Below, piece after piece: positions 1 through 7,487 of a stretch of DNA of 36,153 bases. Every line of letters starts with the position of its first letter. Within the stretch, counting starts at the first letter, position 1. The position numbers and the translations under genes are program-made. Source of the DNA: JAAUTS01 sp038250235 (GTDB taxonomy: Bacteria > Verrucomicrobiota > Verrucomicrobiia > Methylacidiphilales > JAAUTS01); contig JBBSCO010000028.1 of NCBI GenBank assembly GCA_038250235.1, positions 1 through 36,153 of the forward strand, given 5' to 3'. The notes under the pieces were generated by a model. It worked only from the letters and a program-made list of their open reading frames with translations. It had not been told where the DNA came from and did not search any database.

Positions 1-53
1 ACAAGAGGTTGCTACAAACGATACTGCCAGAAAAATTGGCAGGCGGCCATAGA

Positions 54-395
54 TCAGGGCGATGAAAAGCTGGCAGATAAAACAACGATTGTCAGGACCT
101 GATAGGCCTGTTCTACCCCGTAGCCAAATACAGCAAAACCCAGCAATCCATTAAAGACAGAAAACGGGGCATGGAGATTGCGGGTGAAAAGTTCCGTAGC
201 CGCTGCAGCAATGCTCTCCCGTTTGGCCTTGAAGTATACATGAGCGGCCTTGTTCAGATACACCACGTCATCATAGTTACTGACACTACACAAACGGCCC
301 ATACGGCCGGATACGTGTAGATTGATGCAGGCGAATGCACAAGCTGTGAGCAACAGGCCTAAAATCCAGGCCGTCACGAATCCGACTCCCTGCAT
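54..395 (-). CDS. N-terminal part of a polytopic membrane protein, frame broken near base 54
   Basis: The minus-strand frame encodes a hydrophobic N-terminal helix (FVTAWILGLLLTACAFACI), then a polar stretch with YDDVVYLNKAAHVYF, then HAPFSVFNGLLGFAVFGYG and another hydrophobic segment. An aromatic and acidic loop after the first helix is typical of GT39/GT-C-like membrane glycosyltransferases, but that assignment is only a resemblance. I chose the ATG at 395; a TTG at 416 is also possible. The frame stops at 54, yet the next frame continues as ALIYGRLPIFLAVSFVATSC, still strongly hydrophobic, to the window edge. The gene therefore probably runs on beyond base 1 and carries a single frameshift (real or sequencing error) around 54-62. 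Confidence 0.45.
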   Translation of the reverse strand: MQGVGFVTAWILGLLLTACAFACINLHVSGRMGRLCSVSNYDDVVYLNKAAHVYFKAKRESIAAAATELFTRNLHAPFSVFNGLLGFAVFGYGVEQAYQVLTIVVLSASFSSP

Positions 396-457
396 TCTGT
401 GTTGTCCGTCCAACAACTTCTAACAGAAGAGCGTTCAACTGCTCAAAACATTTTATA

Positions 458-686
458 CTAATAGATCCGTGGGATAAACTATAGTCGTTGGGTCTGTGGA
501 AGTCGCAGACAAGGCGCATGTCCACCGGACCTGTGACAGAGAAGCAACGCAGCATGAGGGTTCCACAGGCTCAACCCGTAGGGCGGGGGAGCTTTTGCCC
601 CTGGCCGGTTTTGCTCCTCGCTCCCCGCGCCTTGGCCAGAACAAAATCTCCCGCCGCGACTGTAGTCTATCCCACGGATCTATTAG
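458..686. mobile_element. MITE-like element with 30-bp terminal inverted repeats and TA target duplication
   Basis: The 30 bases at 458-487 (beginning CTAATAGATCCGTGGG) are the reverse complement of 657-686 with two mismatches. Both ends are flanked by TA (456-457 and 687-688), the duplication produced by IS630/Tc1-mariner-type transposases. The 229-bp body encodes no convincing protein, and the open frames in it are short and unlike known families. This fits a non-autonomous miniature element. No second copy is visible in the window, so mobility is inferred from structure alone. It lies in the gap between the left-edge membrane gene and the ABC permease. The rest of that gap (417-457, 687-796) shows nothing recognisable. 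Confidence 0.7.
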
Positions 687-796
687 TAAGCAGGCATTCC
701 TGGATCAGTTGGCTGCGGGCATCCGGGGGAAATATAAACAGGAAGGACCTTCAGGGATTAGATGTTTCTTTTTGTGAAGCTTTGTTTTGTATCTGT

Positions 797-1621
797 TTAA
801 TTGGCTGCTTTTCTAAAGCGCGAGCTGATGAGGCAAAGCAGGAGGATGGCGACGTTGGTCAGGACGATAGTAGGCCCGGTGGGTGAATCGAGTTGATAGG
901 AAATCAGCACCCCGGAACCAGCGGCGATCAACCCCAGCAGGGGACTTAACAGCAACAGGCCCCGGAAATCGCGGGCCAAAATCTTCCCGGCGGCAGCGGG
1001 CGTGATGATTAGGGCACTGAGCAGCAGGGCGCCGGCCATTTTCAGGGTCACGCTGACCGTGAGAGCGATGAGGAGGGCGAAAAGATAATTCAGGCGGGAG
1101 GTGTTGATGCCCTGAATGCGGGCCAGGTCCGGTTGAAGAATGGCCAGGGTGTAGGGGCGTAGTTTCCAGATAGTGAATCCGAGGATCACTGTGGCCAGAG
1201 CGAGTTGTTTATAGAGGTCCGCTGCACTGTTAGCGTAGATGCTGCCAAAGAGGATACCGTTGATTATACGGTATTGCCCCAACATGCTGAGGACGATCAC
1301 ACCAAAGGCGACGCTTCCAGTGTAACTGAAGGAGATGATGGTGTCCGGCCGAAGGGTGGTTTTTTCAAAAAAGTAGGCCATGGCAGTGGCCAGCAGGATG
1401 CTGAAGATAAGGACGATCAACATAGGGTCGACGCCCCAGCCGAATAGTTCCTGCAAGAGAAAGCCAAGAGCCACACCCGTGAGGGCGGAGTGGGCCAGAG
1501 CATCGCTGAAAAAGGCCATGCCGCGCAGAGTAACGAAAACTCCTAGCAGGGCGCAGGAGGGGCCCAAAATGAGAGCGGAAAGAAACGTATTCCGCATGAA
1601 TTCGATGTTCCAGAAGTCCAT
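797..1621 (-). CDS. znuB: Metal ABC transporter permease (ZnuB/MntB family)
   Basis: This 274-residue inner-membrane permease has the hydrophobic pattern of the ABC-3 family (zinc, manganese or iron uptake). The N-terminal region reads FLSALILGPSCALLGVFVTL followed by GMAFFSDALAHSALTGVALG, the family hallmark (L/M-x-F-x-x-D-A-x-x-H). A later segment, ALLIALTVSVTLKMAGALLL, precedes ALIITPAAA, also conserved. The start ATG overlaps the stop of the upstream ATPase gene by one base (TAATG), so the two are translationally coupled. No periplasmic binding protein (ZnuA) is present next to them and must be encoded elsewhere. Metal specificity cannot be read from the permease, so the symbol names the family only. 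Confidence 0.85.
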   Translation of the reverse strand: MDFWNIEFMRNTFLSALILGPSCALLGVFVTLRGMAFFSDALAHSALTGVALGFLLQELFGWGVDPMLIVLIFSILLATAMAYFFEKTTLRPDTIISFSYTGSVAFGVIVLSMLGQYRIINGILFGSIYANSAADLYKQLALATVILGFTIWKLRPYTLAILQPDLARIQGINTSRLNYLFALLIALTVSVTLKMAGALLLSALIITPAAAGKILARDFRGLLLLSPLLGLIAAGSGVLISYQLDSPTGPTIVLTNVAILLLCLISSRFRKAAN

Positions 1622-2451
1622 TAGAGCTCTGGGTTACGGGTTTTGGGTATTGCGCTTTTGAGGGAGGTGTCCAAGGGTTTCCGGAGGTCAAGGCTGCGGG
1701 CGGAAGTGAGGAGGCGCTGGCGACCGTAAATTTCGTGGAGGAAATGTTCTTCCATCACTTCAGTGGGGGAACCAACGGCGCACATGTGGCGGTTGAGGCA
1801 GCAGACGCGGTCGGAGAGGTCGCTGATGAGATGGAGGTCGTGCGAGACGATAAGCACAGCGATGCCGCGCTCATTTCTTAGACTTCGGAGAAGATTTTCC
1901 AGAATTTCGGATCCCTGCTGGTCGATGCCGGTGGTCGGTTCGTCCAGAAGCAGCAGTCTGGGTGAGCGCAGAAGGGCGTAGGCGATGGTGATACGCTGGA
2001 ACTCGCCGCCGGAGAGGGAACCAAGGCTGCGGTCGATGAGGTGTCCGGCCTGGACGGCGGCGAGTTGGGATCGGATCAGGTCGAGGCCGGGCGGGTTTTT
2101 TCGTGGGAGCCAAGCGCGCTGGTTGGGCAGGTTGAGGGAAAGGAATTCCAGAACAGAGAAGGGAACGGTGGGGTCGAGGGCCAGGCGCTGGGGAACGTAG
2201 CCGATTTCCTGAGGGCCGGGAATTTTTTTGAATTCAATAGTGCCAGCGGAGACGGGCAGCAGTCCGAGGATGGCCTTGAGCAGGGTGGACTTGCCTGCGC
2301 CGTTGGGGCCGATCAGGCCGATGATTTCACCCTGGTGGATGCTGAGATCTACGCCCTGGACGGCCTGGTCGTTTCCATAGGACACTCCCAGACCACGCAG
2401 AGTCAGCAGCGTGGGCATGAGTTCGGTAGGAGAGTTGTGGTGAGAGGTCAT
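1621..2451 (-). CDS. znuC: Metal ABC transporter ATP-binding protein (ZnuC/MntA family)
   Basis: ATPase partner of the downstream permease. Walker A is GPNGAGKST at about residues 48-56, the signature motif is SLSGGEFQR, Walker B is LLLLDEPTTGID, and the switch His is in VLIVSHDLHL. An upstream open extension (to 2646) exists but reads as low-complexity non-family sequence. The ATG at 2451 gives 276 residues, about the family length. An ATG at 2418 just before the first beta strand (PTLLTLRGLGVSYG) is an alternative. Neither start has a clear Shine-Dalgarno. The C-terminal tail after LHEIYGRQRLL is longer than in enterobacterial ZnuC. No Zur-like operator was recognised upstream. Confidence 0.85.
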   Translation of the reverse strand: MTSHHNSPTELMPTLLTLRGLGVSYGNDQAVQGVDLSIHQGEIIGLIGPNGAGKSTLLKAILGLLPVSAGTIEFKKIPGPQEIGYVPQRLALDPTVPFSVLEFLSLNLPNQRAWLPRKNPPGLDLIRSQLAAVQAGHLIDRSLGSLSGGEFQRITIAYALLRSPRLLLLDEPTTGIDQQGSEILENLLRSLRNERGIAVLIVSHDLHLISDLSDRVCCLNRHMCAVGSPTEVMEEHFLHEIYGRQRLLTSARSLDLRKPLDTSLKSAIPKTRNPEL

Positions 2452-2605
2452 CGGGGGGTTGTATTTAACAATAAAAAACCACAGTTCACAAAGTTTTTCG
2501 TTGGGTGCCGGGGCTTGGTTCCCTTCCGCGCCTGGGACAATGTAAGGAAAGATCGCCCCAGCCCTATCTCTCCTATCATTGGCACGACGCGTCCCACTGC
2601 ATCCC

Positions 2606-3350
2606 CAGGAGGGGGCCAGGATTGCTGCACTGAGGAGCCTGAACATTCTTGATATACCGCACGAAGAAAGATTTGACCGTATTGAGCGATTGGCAGGAAA
2701 TGTTGAACCAACTGGCGGAGAAAAAGAAAAAGACCGATGAGCTGCTGAAGAACATTCTCCCGGAGCATGTCGCGTTTGAACTCAAACAGTTCGGCCGCGT
2801 CGAGGTCAGGCTGCACGAACAGGTCTGTGTCGTGTTTACGGATTTTACCAACTTCACTGCCGTCTCCTCCTCATTGGATACCCAGGAGCTGGTGCGGGAA
2901 CTCAATCTCTGTTTTACCGAGATTGACCACATTGCCGAACGGTTTGATGCAGAAAAGCTTAAGACCATCGGGGATGGTTATCTTTGCGTCAATGGATTGA
3001 TGAACAAGACGAAGTGCCCCGCCAACAGTCTTTTGATGGCAGCTCTGGCCATGCGTGATTTTATCGAACAGAGAAGGCCTCAAAAAGAAGCTGAAGGAAG
3101 GGTGTATTGGGGCGTCAGGCTGGGTCCTCACGTCGGGCCCGTCGTGGCCGGTGTAGTTGGCAAACACAAGTTCGCTTTCGACATCTGGGGCGATACCGTG
3201 AACATCGCGGCGCGTTTGGAAACGGCGGGAATGCAGCCGTCACTCCCCGCGGCCGCCTCCCCATCAAAAGGCGCGGCGAAATGGAAATGTTTTTTGTCGA
3301 GCCTCTGGCTGAAGCGACTCTGGAAGTGTAGCCATAAGGTGTGGTTGTAG
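2606..3350 (+). pseudogene. Decayed GAF-domain class III adenylate cyclase
   Basis: From about 2606 one frame reads EGARIAALRSLNILDIPHEE then RFDRIERLA, the typical N-terminal lead-in of GAF-domain signalling proteins. It breaks off, and a second frame (open from 2649) enters a coiled linker (AEKKKKTDELLKNILPEHV) followed by a cyclase domain. That domain retains metal Asp65 (VVFTDFTNFT), Lys103 and Asp109 (EKLKTIGDGYL), Asp178, Asn185 and Arg189 (FDIWGDTVNIAARLE). After ETAGM the frame is lost. The first frame then resumes with GRLPIKRRGEMEMFFVEPLA, the normal C-terminal strand pair, skipping about 40-50 residues. So most of the GAF domain and part of the catalytic core appear deleted. The 233-residue open frame could still be translated, but an active dimer is unlikely. 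Confidence 0.7.
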
Positions 3351-3394
3351 GGTGCCTCTGTGAGAGACTCTTTTGAGTTACGCCTTCTCATCCG

Positions 3395-3430
3395 CCGTCG
3401 CCAATGCTATGGCGGGACAGGCAGAGACGG
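3395..3430. repeat. REP-like nested palindrome between convergent genes
   Basis: The stretch contains an outer pair CCGTC (3395-3399) / GACGG (3426-3430) and an inner pair CGCCA (3399-3403) / TGGCG (3410-3414). It sits in the 135-base gap between the decayed cyclase gene and yqeY, which converge. There is no T-run on either strand, so it is not a standard intrinsic terminator. It may be a dispersed intergenic palindrome, but no second copy occurs in this window. Confidence 0.3.
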
Positions 3431-3466
3431 CCTACGGTTTTGCCAACCGCAACACGTCAGACTTCA

Positions 3467-3919
3467 TCAAGGCAGCAACTTTTGCACGAGCGCGCTGAGT
3501 GTTTTTCCGTCCACGCGGCCTGCAGCTTTGGGAGTCGCTATTTTCATGACCAGACCCATCTGGGCTTTGGAGGTGGCACCGGATTCTGCAATGGCTTCCT
3601 TAACCAGTTTTTCAATTTCGGCCCCGGTCAGTCCGGCGGGGAGGAATGTTTCCAGGATGGCTTTTTCTACTACTTCCTTGGCAGCCATTTCAGGGCGGTT
3701 TCCCTTGGTGAAGACTTCGATCGATTCCAGGCGTTTTTTGATTTCCTTGCGGACGGAAATGATGACTTCGGCATCTGTGGCCACGCAATCGGCGCCGCCT
3801 TTTTCGATGGAGGCGTATTTGACCGAGGATTTCAGCATGCGAAGGACGTTGGCGGTGTCGAGGTCTTTGGCCCGCATGGCGTTTTTGATTTTATCGTCGA
3901 TTTGTTGGAGGAGGGACAT
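3467..3919 (-). CDS. yqeY: GatB/YqeY domain protein
   Basis: A 150-residue soluble protein matching the stand-alone YqeY family along its full length. It begins SLLQQIDDKIKNAMRAKD, continues with LRMLKSSVKYASIEK, and ends in the helical tail-domain region (LPAGLTGAEIEKLVKEAI, then VMKIATPKAAGRVDGKTL). The domain is homologous to the C-terminal tRNA-binding part of GatB/GatE amidotransferase subunits. YqeY proteins themselves have no firmly established reaction. It is separated from the upstream sigma-factor cluster by 146 bases and is probably transcribed from its own start. No Shine-Dalgarno precedes the ATG. Confidence 0.88.
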   Translation of the reverse strand: MSLLQQIDDKIKNAMRAKDLDTANVLRMLKSSVKYASIEKGGADCVATDAEVIISVRKEIKKRLESIEVFTKGNRPEMAAKEVVEKAILETFLPAGLTGAEIEKLVKEAIAESGATSKAQMGLVMKIATPKAAGRVDGKTLSALVQKLLP

Positions 3920-4065
3920 GGGGGAAGTTTGAGGTCAGAAGGCGGAAGTGGGAAGGGAAAAATACGGAAGGCCAGATGGGAATCCGGTCTGGAAAGTGAG
4001 GCTGGCGTCTCCGGGTATTGCCCTGCGTTCAGGGTGTCAGAAAAACGTTTTACAGTAAGAGAGCA

Positions 4066-4524
4066 TCAAAGTTTGGCGGTATCGACGACCAGGATCAGTT
4101 GTCCCTCGCCGTAGAGTGGGCCCTTGATGATGATGGGGATTCCCGGTTTGGGAATGAAGCTGCCTTTGAGGACGGATTGATCCTCGAGTTTCAGTTCAAA
4201 CTCGTAGCGGGGTGAGGCCGGGTTCACGGCATAGACGGTCATGGAAAATAGTTTGTTAGGCCTTGCGGTGACCGGGGAGTTGGAGTGCGGATAGACCATG
4301 TCGATCCCGATCCGCTGATAGCGGCTGTAACCAAAAAGTTTGACCAGGTTTTCCCTCAGTCTGGGACGGATGGTGGGGTCGTCCTGGATCTCCGTGTTCT
4401 GTCCCAGGTAAAGCGTGATGACAATTTCTTTGGAAGGGGAAGCAACGTCCGTGGCCAAGGCTTCCGATCCGGTCACCGGGAGCAGAATTCCAAGAAGCAG
4501 GCATGTGATCAATGAGAGGCGCAT
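4066..4524 (-). CDS. Small exported protein downstream of an ECF sigma operon
   Basis: A 152-residue protein with a clear signal peptide (MRLSLITCLLLGILLPVTG, cleavage probably after SEALA). The mature part is beta-rich (KEIVITLYLGQNTEI, YEFELKLEDQSVL, GEGQLILVVDTAKL) with no cysteines and no domain I recognise. The ATG at 4524 was chosen because the signal peptide starts there; the longer open frame to 4740 overlaps the upstream gene in another frame. It lies 8 bases after the putative membrane anti-sigma gene, and the position suggests a periplasmic component or target of the same envelope-stress operon. That role is an inference from position only. Confidence 0.7.
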   Translation of the reverse strand: MRLSLITCLLLGILLPVTGSEALATDVASPSKEIVITLYLGQNTEIQDDPTIRPRLRENLVKLFGYSRYQRIGIDMVYPHSNSPVTARPNKLFSMTVYAVNPASPRYEFELKLEDQSVLKGSFIPKPGIPIIIKGPLYGEGQLILVVDTAKL

Positions 4525-4532
4525 GAAGGAGC

Positions 4533-4937
4533 CTATTTGATAGGGTAGGAGGAGGGAATGTAGTTGTATCCCGTGACCCAGATCACCTGGGCCTCTCCAC
4601 TTGTGAAGGTGTTGGCATAGAGATCCGAGCCTGTAATGCTGATCTTTAGATCTGCACCGGAGCCGGAAAGCAGGTAGGCCCCCAGAAGAATCAGAGTGGC
4701 TCCAGCCAGGGAAGGCAGAAAAAGACGTTGCCAGTTCCATGCGGAAACGTGTCCGGTGATGGGCGATTGCAGTTCCGCACGCAGCCGGGTCCAGGCCCAG
4801 GTTTGATGCTGGTCGCTGCGTTCGTTTTCAGCCGCGTGGCGGCGCAGATCCTGTTGCAGGCGGGAGAGTTCCCCCGTGCCTGGTTTTTCGCTCTCGAGAA
4901 GATCGAGTTCACGTTTGAAGGATTCAGAGTTCTTCAT
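4533..4937 (-). CDS. Single-pass membrane protein, candidate anti-sigma factor
   Basis: A 134-residue protein with a charged N-terminal cytoplasmic part of about 65 residues (FKRELDLLESEKPGTGEL), one membrane helix (LFLPSLAGATLILLGAYLL, about 71-89), and a short extracytoplasmic C-terminus. Its start overlaps the end of the sigma-factor gene by 14 bases, the usual arrangement of ECF sigma/anti-sigma pairs. I see no HxxxCxxC zinc motif, so it is not a ZAS-type anti-sigma. The anti-sigma call rests on topology and coupling. It could instead be an unrelated membrane protein. Confidence 0.65.
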   Translation of the reverse strand: MKNSESFKRELDLLESEKPGTGELSRLQQDLRRHAAENERSDQHQTWAWTRLRAELQSPITGHVSAWNWQRLFLPSLAGATLILLGAYLLSGSGADLKISITGSDLYANTFTSGEAQVIWVTGYNYIPSSYPIK

Positions 4938-5556
4938 AGGTATGATTTAGGTGTTTTTTGAGTTTCTGGCAGCTGTAAAATAAGCGGGAGAGGACGGTTC
5001 CTTTTTGCACCTTGAGGATTTTGGCGGTTTCCTCGGTGGACAAACCCTGAATCAAGCGCAGTTCGACCACGGCCCGCTGATCGGCGGGGAGTTTGGCCAG
5101 GGCTTCCCGGATTTCTAATTTCCGGTCTTTGTTCTGCAGTTCTACGGCGCCGCTGTGTTCGTCAATGGCTTCGTGCGGCTGGGATTCCTCATCCTGCTGC
5201 AGGGGGAAGAGCCCCAGCCATTTTTGTCGGCGGGAGCGTTTGCGGAGGGTGTCATAGGCCTGGTTCATGGCTATGCGGTACAGCCAGGTGCCCACTTTGG
5301 AGTCGCCTTTGAAACGATCGAAAGAGCGGTAGGCTTTGATAAAAGCTTCCTGCACGACATCTTCCGTCAGCATTTCATCCTGTAACATTTGGTTCACGGC
5401 GCTCCATAAAGGTTTATAATAATGGCGATGCAGGAGTTCCCATGCCTGCTCCCTCTGGCTGCCGGAGGGGGCGGCTGAGCGGGCTGATAAAAGCCACTGC
5501 TCATCCGGGAACTGCGCATCTTCCTTTTGGACGTCCATGAGATTGATTTGATTCAA
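4924..5556 (-). CDS. ECF-type RNA polymerase sigma factor
   Basis: A 210-residue sigma-70 family protein. Region 2 is seen as LLHRHYYKPLWSAVNQML and LTEDVVQEAFIKAYRSFDRF, followed by GTWLYRIAMNQAYDTLRK. Region 4 is EALAKLPADQRAVVELRLIQ followed by LSTEETAKILKVQKGTVLSRL, a helix-turn-helix for -35 recognition. Regions 1.1 and 3 are missing, as expected of the ECF class. The start is either the ATG at 5556 or an in-frame ATG at 5538. The gene leads an apparent three-gene operon with a membrane partner and an exported protein, and is divergent from the lptF/G-family gene. It probably controls an envelope response. The target regulon cannot be deduced here. Confidence 0.88.
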   Translation of the reverse strand: MNQINLMDVQKEDAQFPDEQWLLSARSAAPSGSQREQAWELLHRHYYKPLWSAVNQMLQDEMLTEDVVQEAFIKAYRSFDRFKGDSKVGTWLYRIAMNQAYDTLRKRSRRQKWLGLFPLQQDEESQPHEAIDEHSGAVELQNKDRKLEIREALAKLPADQRAVVELRLIQGLSTEETAKILKVQKGTVLSRLFYSCQKLKKHLNHTYEEL

Positions 5557-5569
5557 GCGTCTAAACTTT

Positions 5570-5590
5570 CAAGTTCCAAGTTCCAAGTTA
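5570..5590. repeat. Three tandem 7-base units in the divergent intergenic region
   Basis: CAAGTTC, CAAGTTC and CAAGTTA follow one another directly between the sigma-factor start and the TTG start of the lptF/G-family gene. They lie where promoter elements for both genes would be expected. A regulator-binding role is possible but unsupported. Simple slippage would explain the array equally well. Confidence 0.3.
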
Positions 5591-5610
5591 CAGGCTACTC
5601 TGGAATCTCT

Positions 5611-6729
5611 TTGAAAATTCTGCACCGCTATCTTTTGAAGCAGGTTTTGGTGACATCGCTGGCCGCGATGGTCACGTTGACCCTGATCGTGCTGATGTTT
5701 GACGCTTTCAAGCGTCTGACGGTGCTGTTGATCGACAATGATGTCTCCATGGGCACGATTTTATATATGATGATTCTGTTGGTGCCGCAGGCCCTGACTC
5801 TGACGGTTCCCTGTGGGCTGTTAACCGGGATTGTCATTGTTTTTGGAAGAATGAGCCACAGCCTGGAAATCACGGCGATCCGGGCAGCTGGCCTGGGGCT
5901 GATCCCCTTTATAGCCCCTGTGATATTGCTCAGCATGGTGATGAGCCTGTTCTGCCTTTACAACAACGCGGTTCTGGCGCCGCAGGCGATGACCCGCTTC
6001 AAGTTGATGTTCATCGAAATGGCCAAGGAAAATCCCACGGCTTTCCTGAGGGCGCAGGAGCCGGTCACCCGTTTTTCCGGCATGAGTGTCTATGTGGAGA
6101 AAAAATACGGAAACACCCTGGAAGGGATTCATATCTGGAAGCTTGGGGAGAACGGAATTCCGGAAACCAGCATCCGGGCGGATCGTGGCATTATTTCCGC
6201 AGACCTGCAGGACATGTCCCTGACCATCACCCTTCTCAATGCGCGGCAGGAAGACCGGAACAAAAAGGATACCACCCGTTTGGATCAGATTGAGACCGGG
6301 ATGAAGGCGGCCCAATTGCCGATCAAGGTTTCCATCCGTGACATGCTGGACACGACACGCCTGCGTGACAATATCACGATCCTACCCATTGACGAAATCC
6401 GGGGGAGGATTTTCGGCAACAAAGGCAACGAACCGAATATGATCCCCTTGCTGACTGAAATCCAGCGACGCATGGTTTTTTCACTTGCCTGTTTCACCTT
6501 CGCCCTGGTCGGCATTCCTCTGGCGATTTCGACGGGCCGGAAAGAAACCTCGGTGGGCTGTGTTCTGAGTTTGGGCGTGGCGGTTTCGTATTTTCTTTTG
6601 GTGCTGGTGGCGATGGCGTTCAAAGACAACGCTTCGGCTTATCCGGAGCTGATTGTTTGGCTGCCGACCTTTCTTTTCCAGGGCCTGGGCTTCTGGCTGT
6701 TGGCCAAAGTGAACAGCCACCCGGTGTGA
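5611..6729 (+). CDS. LptF/LptG family LPS-export permease
   Basis: Inner-membrane permease of the YjgP/YjgQ family, which together with LptB extracts lipopolysaccharide for transport to the outer membrane. I chose the TTG at 5611, giving 372 residues starting LKILHRYLLKQVL, the usual family N-terminus (M-[RK]-I-L-x-R-Y). The ATG-initiated extension to 5527 would overlap the divergent sigma gene and reads as non-family sequence. The expected topology is seen: helices near the N-terminus (SLAAMVTLTLIVLMFDAF; YMMILLVPQALTLTVPCGLL), a large periplasmic beta-jellyroll region in the middle, and three C-terminal helices (MVFSLACFTFALVGIPLAIS onwards). Only one LptF/G paralogue lies here, so F and G cannot be told apart. 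Confidence 0.87.
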   Translation: MKILHRYLLKQVLVTSLAAMVTLTLIVLMFDAFKRLTVLLIDNDVSMGTILYMMILLVPQALTLTVPCGLLTGIVIVFGRMSHSLEITAIRAAGLGLIPFIAPVILLSMVMSLFCLYNNAVLAPQAMTRFKLMFIEMAKENPTAFLRAQEPVTRFSGMSVYVEKKYGNTLEGIHIWKLGENGIPETSIRADRGIISADLQDMSLTITLLNARQEDRNKKDTTRLDQIETGMKAAQLPIKVSIRDMLDTTRLRDNITILPIDEIRGRIFGNKGNEPNMIPLLTEIQRRMVFSLACFTFALVGIPLAISTGRKETSVGCVLSLGVAVSYFLLVLVAMAFKDNASAYPELIVWLPTFLFQGLGFWLLAKVNSHPV

Positions 6730-7066
6730 GGTTAAGCAGAGCCCGATCCCCCACCGCCAGCCCTTTTAAAATTGGATTGAAGTTGGCTGGGTTCAATTGC
6801 TCCGGGGGTCAGCGGAACAGGTCCCGGGGCGGATCGTGTTGCCCAGATCGATAAAAAAACCATCGGAAAATATCGCTTCCGATCTGAACCATTTTTAGGG
6901 GCCTAATCACACTCACACCCATTCCGCACAGCGATTGCAGCGCCTGCTTGGCGACGGGATTCCGACTCTTGTTTTAGAAGGTCAACCCGTTGTGCATTGA
7001 CCCCTTTCTCGGTAAACACCTGTCACAGGTCGACGAGTGACCACGCGACTGAAAATTTTGGCAATC
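6730..7066. other. Intergenic region with no recognisable gene
   Basis: About 340 bases between the lptF/G-family gene and the hsdM relic. The short open frames here lack family signatures. The only structure I can point to is the hairpin at 6853-6883. The segment forms the outer part of the gene-poor flank on the 3' side of ssrA. Confidence 0.5.
6853..6883 (-). terminator. Possible intrinsic terminator on the minus strand
   Basis: A 7-bp stem ATCGGAA (6862-6868) / TTCCGAT (6877-6883) with an 8-base loop. Read on the minus strand it is followed by GG and seven T residues (6853-6859). The stem is AT-rich and hence weak. It could end transcripts coming through the hsdM relic. Confidence 0.4.
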
Positions 7067-7258
7067 TTATTCAGCCGCTGATGTGGTAGTAAAACGGTTG
7101 ATTTCATCCTCGAGGAGGACGCCGGGATCCTTTGTGAAGATGAGGGAGAGGATGATGTTTATATACTTCGGCACATTCTTGGCCCCCCGGATGATACCAG
7201 CGGCGTCGCAGATCCAGAATTCCAAAGATTTATTCTTAAATTTTGCCACTAAGTCCAA
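7067..7258 (-). pseudogene. Relic of a type I restriction-modification methylase (HsdM N-terminus)
   Basis: The 63 codons read LEFWICDAAGIIRGAKNVPK then YINIILSLIFTK and LLEDEINR. This resembles the N-terminal helical domain of type I M subunits (pattern W-x-x-A-x-x-[IL]-R-G ... K-Y-x-x-x-I-L-x-L-I-F-[TL]-K ... D-E). A stop codon lies just upstream of the TTG start, and the frame ends before the methylase core with its NPPY and SAM motifs. No hsdS or hsdR is nearby, so this is a fragment. It sits about 230 bases beyond the tmRNA 3' end, a classical integration hotspot, and may be debris of a lost island. Confidence 0.55.
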
Positions 7259-7402
7259 TGCCCCTTGGATTTGTCAGATTGCCCGTAGCTGAATGAAAAT
7301 CCAGCTAAAAGAGTGCTGTCAATCCTGTGTAATCGATTGTGCTAGAGGTTGGTCAAAGGAGGCATGAGCGTGGGCCGGACACGTAAGTATCAAGCGTTCG
7401 GT

Positions 7403-7429
7403 AAAAAAGGCCCGGTAAGGTTAAACCGG
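7403..7429 (-). terminator. Intrinsic terminator of ssrA
   Basis: On the minus strand a stem CCGGT (7425-7429) / ACCGG (7412-7416) with an 8-base loop is followed by GCC and a run of six T residues (7403-7408). It lies about 60 bases downstream of the mature tmRNA 3' end, on the correct strand for ending its precursor. Confidence 0.6.
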
Positions 7430-7487
7430 CAGATATAAGATCTACTCTTTTCCCCAGGCTGGCCTGCCGGGCGAAGCCTTGGCGCAG

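Noticed and set aside
286..886. Several overlapping short open frames in and around the inverted-repeat element
   Set aside because: They cross the element ends, conflict with each other, and show no signal or domain.
2041..2652. Plus-strand open frame of 203 codons over the ABC ATPase gene
   Set aside because: Antisense to Walker motifs of the ATPase, and the composition is low-complexity.
7083..7292. Plus-strand open frame opposite the hsdM relic
   Set aside because: No family pattern; the minus-strand frame matches HsdM.
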